DNA of 64,000 nt from Pacificispira sp040217575 (GCA_040217575.1 JAVJPW010000008.1:145475-209474); one strand, 5' to 3'. Positions 55,602 to 63,998 are shown, numbered from the stretch's first letter. Notes: generated by a model not told the origin, from the sequence alone. A program made the numbers and translations.

Positions 55602-56158
55602 CAGTCTTCCCCTTCTTCTTCGATGCTGAACGGCGGGTCGATGTTCAGGATAAGGGCGACCAGATCCGCGATCAGTTGCAGCAGCAACAGAGCAAACCCG
55701 ACCGGAATGGAAAGATAGGGAATCCACAGCTGGATGGCCCAGACGGATTCGGACTTCCAGCCCCGGTCCCACGCGAAATGCCAGAATTCGAACCCGTACC
55801 ACAGCATGACCGCGACCAGCGCGATCGACAGGGACAGCATTCCAATTGCCAGCAGCTTTCGCCGTTCCATGGTCAGCGCCAGCGGAATCAGATCGACATT
55901 CACATGGCCGCGCAGACGCTGGACATAGGGCAGCCCGATCAGCGTCGCCCCAATCACCAGATAGATCACCGCTTCCGTCTGCCAGACTGTCGACTGGTTC
56001 AGAACAAACCGGACAAAGATCATCTGACAGGTGATTGCGACCGCCGCGACAATCATGCCCGACGCGCACCAGCCGGAAATGGTGGAAATGGTGGCGACCG
56101 CCTTCAGGAAAGCATTGTCGCCGGTACGCGCGATTTTCGCAGAACTGTGACCGGACAC
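55601..56158 (-). CDS. TRAP transporter small permease (DctQ type)
   Basis: A 185-residue protein with four membrane helices (about 27-50, 64-84, 105-127, 146-170). AVAITCQMIFVRFVLNQSTVWQTEAVIYLVIGATLIGLPYVQRLRGHVNVDLI is the DctQ pattern. It stabilises the large permease. A hairpin lies between this gene and the binding-protein gene upstream. Confidence 0.9.
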   Translation of the reverse strand: MSGHSSAKIARTGDNAFLKAVATISTISGWCASGMIVAAVAITCQMIFVRFVLNQSTVWQTEAVIYLVIGATLIGLPYVQRLRGHVNVDLIPLALTMERRKLLAIGMLSLSIALVAVMLWYGFEFWHFAWDRGWKSESVWAIQLWIPYLSIPVGFALLLLQLIADLVALILNIDPPFSIEEEGED

Positions 56159-56197
56159 ACCAGACCTCCCTTACCGAGCGACCGCAGAAGAAAACGA

Positions 56198-56227
56198 AAG
56201 GGGTGGCACAAGACCGAGCCACCCCTT
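56198..56227 (-). terminator. Intercistronic hairpin after the TRAP binding-protein gene
   Basis: AAGGGGTGGC (56198-56207) pairs perfectly with GCCACCCCTT (56218-56227). On the minus strand it is followed by T-rich CTTTCGTTTTCTTCT. It lies 12 bases after the binding-protein stop, so it is probably a leaky terminator or mRNA stabiliser that gives excess binding protein over permease. Confidence 0.7.
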
Positions 56228-56238
56228 GCCGTCAATGA

Positions 56239-57225
56239 TCACTCAACGGCGAGCGCCATGTCCAGAAGTTCCTGGCCGTTCGGCACTTCTTCTAGGAACG
56301 CCGCAAAGGACGTTTCCTGGGCGATTGCCAGCCATGCATCGAAGTCGGCGTCGCTCATTTCGGCGATTTCGACCCCGTTCTCACGGAACACCTCAACCGA
56401 TTCCGCGTCCTGACGTTTGGCTTCATCCAGGTAGTACTGTTCGGCCAGCGCGGCCCCTTCCAGAAGGGCGGTCTGCTGTGCTTCCGTCAGCCCTTCGAAG
56501 GTCGACTTGTTCATCAACAGCGGCTGATACATGAACCACAGCGCAACATCGCTCGCCGGGGTGTAGCAGGACACCTGCTCGTAGATCCGGTAGGACACAA
56601 AGGACGAAGACGACGTGTTGGCCGCGTCGAGGACACCGGTCTGCATGGCGTTATAGATTTCGGACGACGCCATGGACGCGATCGACGCGCCGGCCCCTTC
56701 CAGCATCTGTTCGAACGCCTTGCCGGCAGCGCGGGTCTGGAGGCCCTGGACGTCTTCCGGCGACGTGATGCAGCCATCGACACCCGCAAAACCGCCGGCC
56801 AGGTAGCCATGGACCAGGACCATGACATCGTCTTCGGCCATGATTTCTTCCAGCGCATCCATGAACGGCGAATCGACAAGGCGGGCCGCGTGGTCATGGT
56901 TGCGAACCATGCCCGGCATCAGGGTCAGGTTATAGGCCGGGCGCTGACCGCCGGCATAGCTCAGGGGGAAAACGGTCATATCCAGCTGACCGCGGCTCAA
57001 CGGGCTGTACTGTTCGCGCGGCGCAAAAAGGGACTTCGACGGATAAATTGTGATTTCCAGATCGACATCGGCTTCGGCGACATAATCGGCAACCATCTGG
57101 GCCACTTCATGCCGGACATCGCTGGTCGACCACTGGTGCGACAGACGCAGTTCCGTTGCCAAGGCCGGCGTCGCAAAGGACGCCGCGGTAAAGGCCGCTG
57201 CCGCGGCTAGGGTACGAATTTTCAT
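56239..57225 (-). CDS. TRAP transporter substrate-binding protein (DctP type), probably for malonate
   Basis: A 328-residue periplasmic protein. The Sec signal KIRTLAAAAAFTAASFATPALA is cut before TELRLSH. DctP hallmarks are EITIYPSKSLFAPREQYSPLSRGQLDM and QTGVLDAANTSSSSF, with the ligand-binding Arg likely in LQTRAAGKAFEQML. The ATG at 57225 follows GGGAGG at 6 bases, which is preferred to an upstream ATG in the same frame. It is first in the operon dctPQM-matAB. Confidence 0.92.
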   Translation of the reverse strand: MKIRTLAAAAAFTAASFATPALATELRLSHQWSTSDVRHEVAQMVADYVAEADVDLEITIYPSKSLFAPREQYSPLSRGQLDMTVFPLSYAGGQRPAYNLTLMPGMVRNHDHAARLVDSPFMDALEEIMAEDDVMVLVHGYLAGGFAGVDGCITSPEDVQGLQTRAAGKAFEQMLEGAGASIASMASSEIYNAMQTGVLDAANTSSSSFVSYRIYEQVSCYTPASDVALWFMYQPLLMNKSTFEGLTEAQQTALLEGAALAEQYYLDEAKRQDAESVEVFRENGVEIAEMSDADFDAWLAIAQETSFAAFLEEVPNGQELLDMALAVE

Positions 57226-57307
57226 GGGAACCTCCCTCATGTTATATTGTCGTTCTTATCGATACTGCCCAATGAATTGCCTAAGCGTGCATATCAAGTC
57301 AAGTGTT

Positions 57308-57317
57308 TTGTATACAA
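57308..57317. promoter_or_regulatory. Perfect palindrome TTGTATACAA, probable MatR-type operator
   Basis: A 10-base perfect palindrome in the 138-base divergent region between the TRAP/mat operon and the GntR gene. It fits the FadR-subfamily TTGT..ACAA consensus and the TTGTA-type site known for MatR of rhizobial malonate operons. It is well placed to control both directions. Confidence 0.65.
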
Positions 57318-57363
57318 TCTTTGCCGTTTGGTATTCTGAAAAGAAATGTGATAACCTGACCCC

Positions 57364-58008
57364 ATGGAACCGAAGCGCGCCGACATCATTGCCAACGAAA
57401 TCGAAAGCCTGATTTTTTCGGGCGAATACGGTGACGGCGATCGTCTGGACGAACATGATCTGGCGGAACGGTTCGGGGTTTCCCGGACCCCGATCCGCGA
57501 ATCGCTTCAGCGGCTGGCATTTTCCGGGCTGGTGGAACAGATCCCCCGGCGAGGGGTCTTCGTGCGGCAGCCGACGCCAGTGGAATTGATGGAGATGTTC
57601 GAGGTCATGGGCGAACTGGAAGCGTCCTGCGGGCGCCTGGCCGCAAAGCGCATTTCAGATTCCGCGATTGAGGAACTGCGCACGGCCAACCACCGCTGTC
57701 GCGATGCGATGGAGGCGGCCGATACCGACCGCTATTATGCGGAGAACGAGGTGTTTCACACCACGATCTATCGCGAAAGCGGCAACAGTTTCCTGGACGG
57801 GGAAACCCGGCGCCTGCATCGACGTCTGCGGCCGTTCCGCCGGATGCAGCTTCGCCTGCGGGGGCGTATGGCGGAATCCCTTCGCGAACATGAAGCCGCA
57901 ACGGACGCGCTGGCCGCCGGCGACGCCGACATGGCGGCAAATGTCCTGCGTGGGCATGTCTCCATCCAGGGTGAGAAGTTCTACCACCTGATCGCGAAAC
58001 TGAAGTAA
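57364..58008 (+). CDS. GntR-family regulator (FCD domain), MatR-like
   Basis: A 214-residue FadR-subfamily regulator. The winged HTH covers about residues 4-72 (IESLIFSGEYGDGDRLDEHDLAERFGVSRTPIRESLQRLAFSGLV) and the FCD domain about 80-205 (FHTTIYRESGNSFL, REHEAATDALAAGDADMA). It is divergent from the TRAP/mat operon with a palindrome between them, so it is expected to be the malonate-responsive repressor or regulator. Confidence 0.85.
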   Translation: MEPKRADIIANEIESLIFSGEYGDGDRLDEHDLAERFGVSRTPIRESLQRLAFSGLVEQIPRRGVFVRQPTPVELMEMFEVMGELEASCGRLAAKRISDSAIEELRTANHRCRDAMEAADTDRYYAENEVFHTTIYRESGNSFLDGETRRLHRRLRPFRRMQLRLRGRMAESLREHEAATDALAAGDADMAANVLRGHVSIQGEKFYHLIAKLK

Positions 58009-58036
58009 GCCCGTCCGCGGTTCCGCCGAAAACCGG

Positions 58037-58981
58037 CTAGTCAAAGACACATCGCGGAAAATAGAGCGTCACGACGTTCACCGGCCGGTTGACCATTTCA
58101 CTGATACACAGGTCCCCGCAAACACTGCACAGCAGATAGGCGTCCATCGCGTCCAGACCATGATCCCGCTGCAGAAGGTCGATCATCTGCAATGTCGCCA
58201 GCCGGGCGGCTTCGACCAGATCCTCGTTCACGCCGCAGGTACCGTAATAGCCTGCTGAATCCAGATGCCGCGTCACCGGCCCCGCTGTCACGAATTGCGG
58301 GCCGGTCAGGCGCATGTCCTTCTCAAGGTCGATCGTGATCGCCAGCGACATTGGACTTTCCAGTGCGGTTCCGGCCAGCTCTCCGTGCCCCTGGGCCGCA
58401 TGTGTGTCCCCGACGGAAAGCAGCCCGCCCGCAACCTCAACCGGAAGGTACAGTTCCGTCCCGACCGAAAGATCGCGGGTGTCCAGGTTCCCGCCGGTCG
58501 GATAGGGCGGCAGTGCCGAATGCGTGCCCGGTGCCGCCGGGGAAAGGCCGATGATCCCCGGGAACGGTTTCAGCGGCACCGACGCGATGTCGTTATACAT
58601 GGCCGGCACGGACCCGCTTTTGTCATAGTGCCAGATCTTCAGATGCGGGTCCGGAAAATGGTCCGGCAATATCCCGAAAAGCGTCGTCACCCCACTCCAT
58701 CCCCAACCGGAAGGCGCAAAGTCATGGAAGGTGATTTTCACCGCATCGCCCGGCTCTGCCCCATCGACGAATATGGGACCGGTCAGTGGCGCGAACTTGC
58801 TGTGATCCACATTCGCAAGATCCCTGGACGTCATGTCGGGCGTGATCTCGCCACCCGCGCTGTCGATCACGTCGAACGCCACGGTCTCGCCGGGCGCAAC
58901 GGTTTGCACCGGGCTGTTTTCCGGATTCCAACCGAAATGATGGCGGCATGCATGAATGGTGTGGGCAACGCCCAGAGCCAT
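58037..58981 (-). CDS. Acetamidase/formamidase family amidohydrolase
   Basis: A 314-residue member of the FmdA/AmdA family, which hydrolyses formamide or short amides to acid and ammonia. GETVAFDVIDSAGGEITPDMTS, GPIFVDGAEPGDAVKITFHDF, GDTHAAQGHGELAGTALES (metal-binding region) and YLLCSVCGDLCISEMVN are typical. AAAGGA lies 9 bases before the ATG at 58981, and longer frames read into the DoxX intergenic region. It lies 95 bases downstream of the doxX gene and may be read through from the bufferin operon. Confidence 0.85.
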   Translation of the reverse strand: MALGVAHTIHACRHHFGWNPENSPVQTVAPGETVAFDVIDSAGGEITPDMTSRDLANVDHSKFAPLTGPIFVDGAEPGDAVKITFHDFAPSGWGWSGVTTLFGILPDHFPDPHLKIWHYDKSGSVPAMYNDIASVPLKPFPGIIGLSPAAPGTHSALPPYPTGGNLDTRDLSVGTELYLPVEVAGGLLSVGDTHAAQGHGELAGTALESPMSLAITIDLEKDMRLTGPQFVTAGPVTRHLDSAGYYGTCGVNEDLVEAARLATLQMIDLLQRDHGLDAMDAYLLCSVCGDLCISEMVNRPVNVVTLYFPRCVFD

Positions 58982-59076
58982 GGCTTCGTCCTTTCCATCC
59001 CTAAGGGACCGCATAGCGCGGCCGGATGGACGCAACCCTACCACGTTTCGCGCGGCGGTGCGGGCCAGGGTCGATG

Positions 59077-59640
59077 TCAGGTGGCGCGGTTCGGGAAGCC
59101 TGCCTTTCTTGCCAGATGGTCCAGGGACAAGGCGCCCGGCCCCTTCAACACCAGATAGGCGAACAGAAAAACCCATAGCGCCCGCTGGTCCAGAATTGCC
59201 GCGCCGGACAGGTTGTCGAACCAGGCCCCGACCGTGGCCTCGTCCGCCATGTGGTATACGATATCCACGTAGCTTTGTATGAATACGAAGACAATCATTC
59301 CCGCCGCGGCGATCCGGGTGAACAGCCCGATCAGGATCAGGACCGGCAGAATCACCTCCCCATAACTGCCGGCATAGACCATCAGCCCCCAGGGAAAGAA
59401 AGCCACCTGGGACGGATCATAGCCCGCGGCTTCGACGATGGGCGGGACGATCTGGAAATAGGCGCCGGCCGCGATCGAAAACGGTCCACCGTCAAATTTC
59501 GTCATGGCCGAATTGAAGAAATAGACGAATAAAACCGCCGCGAAGACAAACCGGCAAAGAAATCCGGCAAGCCAGCGATCCGCCTGTCGGGAGAGCGCCT
59601 CGGCGAAATTCGAATAGAAGTTCAACATAGTCTGAACCAT
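59077..59640 (-). CDS. DoxX-family membrane protein of the bufferin operon
   Basis: A 187-residue inner-membrane protein with four helices (about 27-47, 84-105, 110-132, 150-170). FNSAMTKFDGGPFS and MVYAGSYGEVILPVLILIGLFTRIAA are the DoxX pattern. AAGGA lies 6 bases before the ATG at 59640. DoxX proteins are frequent last members of bufferin operons and may serve redox or quinone-linked roles, but their function there is not firmly known. Confidence 0.85.
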   Translation of the reverse strand: MVQTMLNFYSNFAEALSRQADRWLAGFLCRFVFAAVLFVYFFNSAMTKFDGGPFSIAAGAYFQIVPPIVEAAGYDPSQVAFFPWGLMVYAGSYGEVILPVLILIGLFTRIAAAGMIVFVFIQSYVDIVYHMADEATVGAWFDNLSGAAILDQRALWVFLFAYLVLKGPGALSLDHLARKAGFPNRAT

Positions 59641-59682
59641 GGCGGTTCCTTTCCCCAACCAATCATTACTTGGGTTGTGTTA

Positions 59683-60483
59683 TCACCCTTGTTGCGCAGC
59701 CTGACCCGCGCCCCGAATACCGATGAATACCCCGGCTGCAAAAAGCCCGGCCAGATGTTCACTCAATTCGAAATCCGGCGCGGCCGCCGCGGCGATCCCC
59801 GCCGCCTCTCCCAATGTCCGCCCCGCCAACAGCGCGTCCAGAAAGTCGAAGCCCCCTGTCGGCAGAATGCGGATTTCGACGGTCAGGCCCGGGCGGACGA
59901 TCAGCGCGTCTTCCGCCCGGGTCAGATCGACGGGTCTGGACGTGTCGCCGCCGGTATCTCCCCCCCAGAGGGAGACGACGGGAAAACGGGACCGGATAAG
60001 CGCGACCGATGGGTGCGCAGAAAGTCGGACGCCTTCGACCGCATCCGCCGGGACGGCAGCCAGGTCCGCAATGCCGATCGGGGTGCGATCCGCCGCGTGA
60101 TATGCCTGAACCCGCGCAAATTCCAGTCGCGCCACATCGCCCAGATACGGCACCGACGATGCTGGCGGGAACCGGTCCAGAAATTCCCCGAAGTCCGATC
60201 CATATCGGAACAGCACCGGCGCCAGCGGCGGCACCTCCTGCATGTAGGCGCGCGCGGTCGCGCGAAAGAACTCCGCGCCTACCAGACGTTCGACTGCCGG
60301 AAACATGTCCGACAGCGCATCGATGACCGCAACGGCAACATTGTTTCGATAGATGTTGAAACGCCCGTTGCCGTCTCCATGCGTCGCGTCGCGGCCGCTC
60401 GTATTACACAGACCTGACGGACGCTTTGCCGGGTCCAAAAGCGCGGACGCGAATGCGCCCTGGTTTTCAGCGAGCGACGGCAT
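59683..60483 (-). CDS. bufC: DUF2063 protein, bufferin biosynthesis partner (BufC/MbnC-like)
   Basis: A 266-residue protein. MPSLAENQGAFASALLDP and RFNIYRNNVAVAVIDALSDMFPAVERLVGAEFFRATARAYM form the DUF2063 N-terminal domain, which recruits the precursor peptide to the MNIO enzyme. The C-terminal part is a beta-rich domain. The ATG at 60483 lies 17 bases inside the end of the DUF692 gene, so translation is probably coupled. An upstream GTG (60513) is less likely. Confidence 0.88.
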   Translation of the reverse strand: MPSLAENQGAFASALLDPAKRPSGLCNTSGRDATHGDGNGRFNIYRNNVAVAVIDALSDMFPAVERLVGAEFFRATARAYMQEVPPLAPVLFRYGSDFGEFLDRFPPASSVPYLGDVARLEFARVQAYHAADRTPIGIADLAAVPADAVEGVRLSAHPSVALIRSRFPVVSLWGGDTGGDTSRPVDLTRAEDALIVRPGLTVEIRILPTGGFDFLDALLAGRTLGEAAGIAAAAAPDFELSEHLAGLFAAGVFIGIRGAGQAAQQG

Positions 60484-61375
60484 GTTCAGGGACACTTTCG
60501 ACAAGGTCGGCACCGGGCCCCGCGACCGGCATCAGTGCATGGTTCATCTGCATGTCCGCGCGATGCGCTTCGGACAGAAGCGTCTGCCAGTCCGGCAGGT
60601 CCGAATCCCATTCAATCAGGGTCGGCATTGGACCGGAAACCCCAATGGCGCGCCGATAAAGCGCCCAAACCGGGTCGGCCACGGGCCCATCATGGGAATC
60701 GATCAAAAGGGGTACGCCCGTCCGGTCCACGTCCGCCATATGTCCCGCCAGGTGAATTTCCCCTACCGCTTCCATCGGAAAATCATCAATATAGGCATTC
60801 GCGGAATAACCCTGGTTGGTCGCCGAAACCCACACATTGTTGACGTCCAGCAACAGGCCGCATCCGGTCCGGCGCACGATTTCGCGCAAGAAGGCGGTTT
60901 CCGTCATCGTGCTTTCCACGAAGGATACATAGGTCGATGGGTTTTCCAGAAGCAACTGGCGGCCCAGGGCGTCCTGCACTTCATCAATATGGTCGGCAAC
61001 CCGGCGCAACGCCTCATCCGTATAGGGCAAGGGCAGCAGGTCCGGAAAGTACGTGCCGCCATGGGATGACCATGCGAGATGTTCCGAGATTAGACCCGGT
61101 TTATAGCGCTCCTGCACCGCCTTCAGGCGCGCGAGATGGTCCCGGTTCAAAGGATGCGCGGCACCGATCGACAATCCAACGCCATGGACGGAAATCGGAT
61201 ATCGGTCCCTGATGCGTGCCAGATAGTGATGGGGTGGTCCGCCCTCGCCCATGTAGTTTTCGGCATGAACCTCGAACCAACCGACATCCGGATCATCCGC
61301 CAGAATTTCGGCGTAATGGTCCGCTTTCAGCCCGACGCCGGCGCGGGCCGGAATATCCAGGGGGCATCGGTCCAT
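60467..61375 (-). CDS. bufB: DUF692 multinuclear non-heme iron oxidase (BufB/MbnB-like)
   Basis: A 302-residue TIM-barrel MNIO enzyme. All the expected iron-binding and structural blocks are present: IPARAGVGLKADHY, VHAENYM, ISVHGVGLSIG, LISEHLAW, LLENPSTYV, LLLDVNNVWVSATNQGY, EIHLAGH and IDSHDGPV, then LIEWDSDLP. Such enzymes convert cysteines in the precursor into sulfur heterocycles that bind copper. The ATG at 61375 is preferred to a GTG 12 bases upstream. Both lack a strong ribosome-binding site. Confidence 0.92.
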   Translation of the reverse strand: MDRCPLDIPARAGVGLKADHYAEILADDPDVGWFEVHAENYMGEGGPPHHYLARIRDRYPISVHGVGLSIGAAHPLNRDHLARLKAVQERYKPGLISEHLAWSSHGGTYFPDLLPLPYTDEALRRVADHIDEVQDALGRQLLLENPSTYVSFVESTMTETAFLREIVRRTGCGLLLDVNNVWVSATNQGYSANAYIDDFPMEAVGEIHLAGHMADVDRTGVPLLIDSHDGPVADPVWALYRRAIGVSGPMPTLIEWDSDLPDWQTLLSEAHRADMQMNHALMPVAGPGADLVESVPEHAVAR

Positions 61376-61446
61376 GATCGGTTCCACGGGGTGTTCTTGA
61401 AATTCGATAAACGACTGACCGGTCAGCGGACCGGTGCGCCGGGAAA

Positions 61447-61489
61447 GGCGCCTCTCGCAAACACCGGGGAGGACGGTGCGAGAGGCGCC
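61447..61489 (-). terminator. Hairpin between bufferin precursor and MNIO genes (attenuator)
   Basis: GGCGCCTCTCGCA (61447-61459) pairs perfectly over 13 bases with TGCGAGAGGCGCC (61477-61489). On the minus strand only a short TTT follows. It lies between the precursor stop (61498) and the MNIO start (61375) and probably acts as a leaky terminator or stabiliser, giving many precursor molecules per enzyme. Confidence 0.75.
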
Positions 61490-61497
61490 CCTCTCTC

Positions 61498-61833
61498 TCA
61501 GGTTTCCGGAAGGTCGCGGTCAAGCGGCTCCAGCGACCCGACGCGGTCGCCCGGCAGTTCGAAATCCGCCATGGCCTCTTCGACCCCGTATTTGACGCAA
61601 TCCCCTGCCGGAACCAAGGACCAGGCGTTGCCCTGATAGTCGACCGTGGAGGTGCCGGCGCAGGTCGTGCCGGCGCCTGCGGCACAGTCATTCTCGCCCG
61701 CCAGCGAAATGCCATAGCATTTTTCCTGGGCCTGCGCGTGAGCCGTCGTTGCAATGCCGCCAGCGGCCGAAACCGCCAGAGCGACAGCGCCCGCAACAGA
61801 TGCAACAGCCAGGGATTTGGAACTCTTCGACAT
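61498..61833 (-). CDS. bufA: Bufferin-type RiPP precursor (DUF2282) with acidic C-terminal extension
   Basis: A 111-residue protein. A long Sec-type signal (SKSLAVASVAGAVALAVSAAGG to about residue 33, AHA) precedes the core with four conserved cysteines: Cys39 (EKCYGI), Cys50 (GENDCAAGAGTTC), Cys58 and Cys79 (GDC). This matches DUF2282 bufferin precursors, exported peptides whose modified cysteines bind copper. GGAG sits 8 bases before the ATG. After Cys79 about 32 residues follow, strongly acidic (about 9 Asp/Glu), longer than the usual end soon after the last cysteine. It is first in the operon bufA-bufB-bufC-doxX. Confidence 0.9.
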   Translation of the reverse strand: MSKSSKSLAVASVAGAVALAVSAAGGIATTAHAQAQEKCYGISLAGENDCAAGAGTTCAGTSTVDYQGNAWSLVPAGDCVKYGVEEAMADFELPGDRVGSLEPLDRDLPET

Positions 61834-62161
61834 GGGTGTTCTCCGTTTGGTTGGTTCGTCTCTGTCCCTTCGGATGCCCTTTGGGCGGGTAATCCGAAAG
61901 TCTGCCCGATCGGGCGGGTCTGCCTGCCGTTGCGGAAGCCGTCCCCGTTCGATGCTCGTGTCGTGAAACGCCCGACGGCGTCTTTCCGTTCTACTGGACG
62001 CCAGGAATTCCGGCTGCTTCACTGCAAGACGATATGGCCAATGCCGTTCGATCCGAAACTCAATTGCAATCACGAGCCCGTGTGCATTAATGCCCGAGTT
62101 ATGGGCCATCGGCTGGTCCGTCATCGCCCCGACCGCACGCTGGGGAAAAGGAATGGTCGCC
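61834..62161. promoter_or_regulatory. Divergent promoter region between bufA and the alcohol dehydrogenase
   Basis: About 330 bases without a supported gene. It holds the 12-base palindrome GCCCGATCGGGC (61904-61915). Promoters for the bufferin operon (minus) and the dehydrogenase (plus) should lie here. No ECF-type or sigma-70 promoter could be assigned by eye. Confidence 0.4.
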
Positions 62162-63286
62162 ATGAAAAATTCGCCGGACCGGTTCGACATCGTTGGCAGC
62201 GAACCAACCATGATGGCGGTCGTGACCCTGGGGAATGGCGGCTACGAGATGTTGTCCTATCGCCCTGTTCCGATCCCCAGACCCGGCGCGGGAGAGGTGC
62301 TGCTTCAGGTACTGGCGGCGGGCGTCAACAATACCGAAATCAATACACGGCTTGGGTGGTATTCCTCCTCCGTGACCGGCGGAACTGAAGATCAGGCGGG
62401 AAGCCAGGAAGCCCACGCCGAACAGAAAGCGGACGGCGGCTGGAATGAAGCAACGCCGTTTCCCTTCATTCAGGGAACCGATTGCTGCGGGCGTGTGGTG
62501 GCGGCGGGTCCAGGCGCGCCGGACGATCTTGTCGGTGCCCGTGTCATCGTGCGTGCCTGCATGCGTCCGAACGGCTATGACGTGATGGACAATGTCTGGA
62601 TGGCATCGGACTTCGACGGCGCCTTCGCGCAGTATGTAACGGTTCCCGCGTCCGAGGTCTTTCCGGTAACATGCGACTGGACGGACGTGGAGTTGGCCAC
62701 CATTCCCTGCGCCTATGGCACAGCGGAAAACATGATCCATCGCACCGATGTTTCGGATCGCGACCATGTCCTGGTCGCCGGTGCGTCCGGAGGTGTCGGT
62801 TCCGCCGCGGTCCAATTGGCGAAGCGCCGCGGCGCGCGGGTCACCGCCATTTGCGGTGCTTCAAAGGCCGACCGGGTTCGGTCCATCGGGGCGGACAAAG
62901 TCGTCGACCGGAAGGCGGACATCGTCGAAGCACTCGGGGCGGAGTCCGTCTCCGTTGTCATCGACAATGTGGCGGGGCCGTCATTCCCCGCCATGCTGAA
63001 GGTCCTGAAGCGCGGCGGGCGATATACGTCTTCCGGCGCCATTGCGGGACCTGTCGTATCCCTGGACATGCGCGACATGTATCTGAAGGACATCACCCTG
63101 TTCGGGACCACCGCCTGGGACGAACCGGTCTTTCCGAATCTGGTCACCTATATCGAACGGGGTGAAATCCGGCCGCTGGTCGCCGCGACTTTTCCGCTGG
63201 AACGCATCGCCGACGCGCAGCGCGAATTCATGAAAAAGGCCCATTTCGGGAATTTTGTTCTTGTGCCGCCGGCGCCCGTATCCTGA
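62162..63286 (+). CDS. Zinc-type (MDR) alcohol dehydrogenase family oxidoreductase
   Basis: A 374-residue medium-chain dehydrogenase. Substrate-side GTDCCGRVVAAG and the cofactor-domain motif VAGASGGVGSAAVQLAKRRGA are clear. Typical catalytic zinc-site residues (GHE) are replaced by GTD, as in quinone reductase-like and crotonyl-CoA reductase-like MDR members. The insertion around residues 65-100 (SSVTGGTEDQAGSQEAHAEQ) is charged and unusual. AAAGGA lies 9 bases before the ATG at 62162. Substrate unknown. Confidence 0.85.
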   Translation: MKNSPDRFDIVGSEPTMMAVVTLGNGGYEMLSYRPVPIPRPGAGEVLLQVLAAGVNNTEINTRLGWYSSSVTGGTEDQAGSQEAHAEQKADGGWNEATPFPFIQGTDCCGRVVAAGPGAPDDLVGARVIVRACMRPNGYDVMDNVWMASDFDGAFAQYVTVPASEVFPVTCDWTDVELATIPCAYGTAENMIHRTDVSDRDHVLVAGASGGVGSAAVQLAKRRGARVTAICGASKADRVRSIGADKVVDRKADIVEALGAESVSVVIDNVAGPSFPAMLKVLKRGGRYTSSGAIAGPVVSLDMRDMYLKDITLFGTTAWDEPVFPNLVTYIERGEIRPLVAATFPLERIADAQREFMKKAHFGNFVLVPPAPVS

Positions 63287-63393
63287 ATGCCGGGGCCCGA
63301 CATTGTGACACGCAAGTAACTTCAGTAGACTTCCGTCGTAGTCCACCCGATGTAAAAGGCGCCGGTCCGCCGCGCGGCGGTGAGAATCAGGTC

Positions 63394-63843
63394 GTGATAG
63401 TTGAACTGAAGAACTTCAGGACACGGGACGGATCGTCCTATGCGATCGTCTTTCATGACGAAGAAAACGCGCTTATTTCGGATACATGGCTGGGCGATTT
63501 TCACGACGATGACGAGTTCCGGCAGGTGCTTGAGTTCGTTGCGGACGAGATCGAGGCCCGTGCCGTGAAGCTCTGGCTGGCGGATCTGCGTCATCTCACC
63601 CGCAGTTTCTTCGAATTCCAGGATTGGCTTGCCCACGAAATTTCACCCCGCACATTTGCCGCGGGCCTGCAACGCGAAGCGGTCGTTCTACCGCCCCCGG
63701 CCAAACTGGATAGCATGCCGCAGGATTATGACGTTGTCGGCTCCGCCGCCGGTGCAATTGACCAGATTGGCGACAGACGGGTTCGCTTTTTCTTTGACCG
63801 GGATGCGGCGCACAGGTGGCTGTTGAGCGGCGATGGCCAATAA
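63394..63843 (+). CDS. STAS/SpoIIAA-like small protein
   Basis: A 149-residue soluble protein with an alternating alpha/beta pattern (SYAIVFHDEENALISDTWLGDF, RQVLEFVADEIEARAVKLWLADLRHL, FEFQDWLAHEISPRTFAAGLQREAVV, RFFFDRDAAHRWLL). It resembles SpoIIAA/STAS-like proteins that sense or bind anionic ligands. The GTG at 63394 starts it. It stands alone upstream of the tRNA gene, in opposite orientation. Function unknown. Confidence 0.6.
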   Translation: MIVELKNFRTRDGSSYAIVFHDEENALISDTWLGDFHDDDEFRQVLEFVADEIEARAVKLWLADLRHLTRSFFEFQDWLAHEISPRTFAAGLQREAVVLPPPAKLDSMPQDYDVVGSAAGAIDQIGDRRVRFFFDRDAAHRWLLSGDGQ

Positions 63844-63862
63844 AGAGGGGGCCCAGACTTGT

Positions 63863-63939
<77 letters not shown>

Positions 63940-63945
63940 CCAATT

Positions 63946-63998
63946 GACGATCATGGATCGTCGGTTGGTGTGTGTCCCGGGCGATGCGAGAGCATCGC
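63946..63998. other. Two short hairpins upstream of the tRNA gene
   Basis: GACGATC-ATG-GATCGTC (63946-63962) and GCGATGC-GAGA-GCATCGC (63981-63998). The second has a GNRA loop and a perfect 7-bp stem. They precede the tRNA on its own strand. They may be promoter-region or processing structures, and the window edge prevents further reading. Confidence 0.35.

Noticed and set aside
54291..56222. Single 643-residue protein covering TRAP large permease and upstream bases
   Set aside because: The upstream part is a shadow of the small permease in another frame. The ATG at 55601 overlaps the DctQ stop and gives the normal DctM N-terminus.
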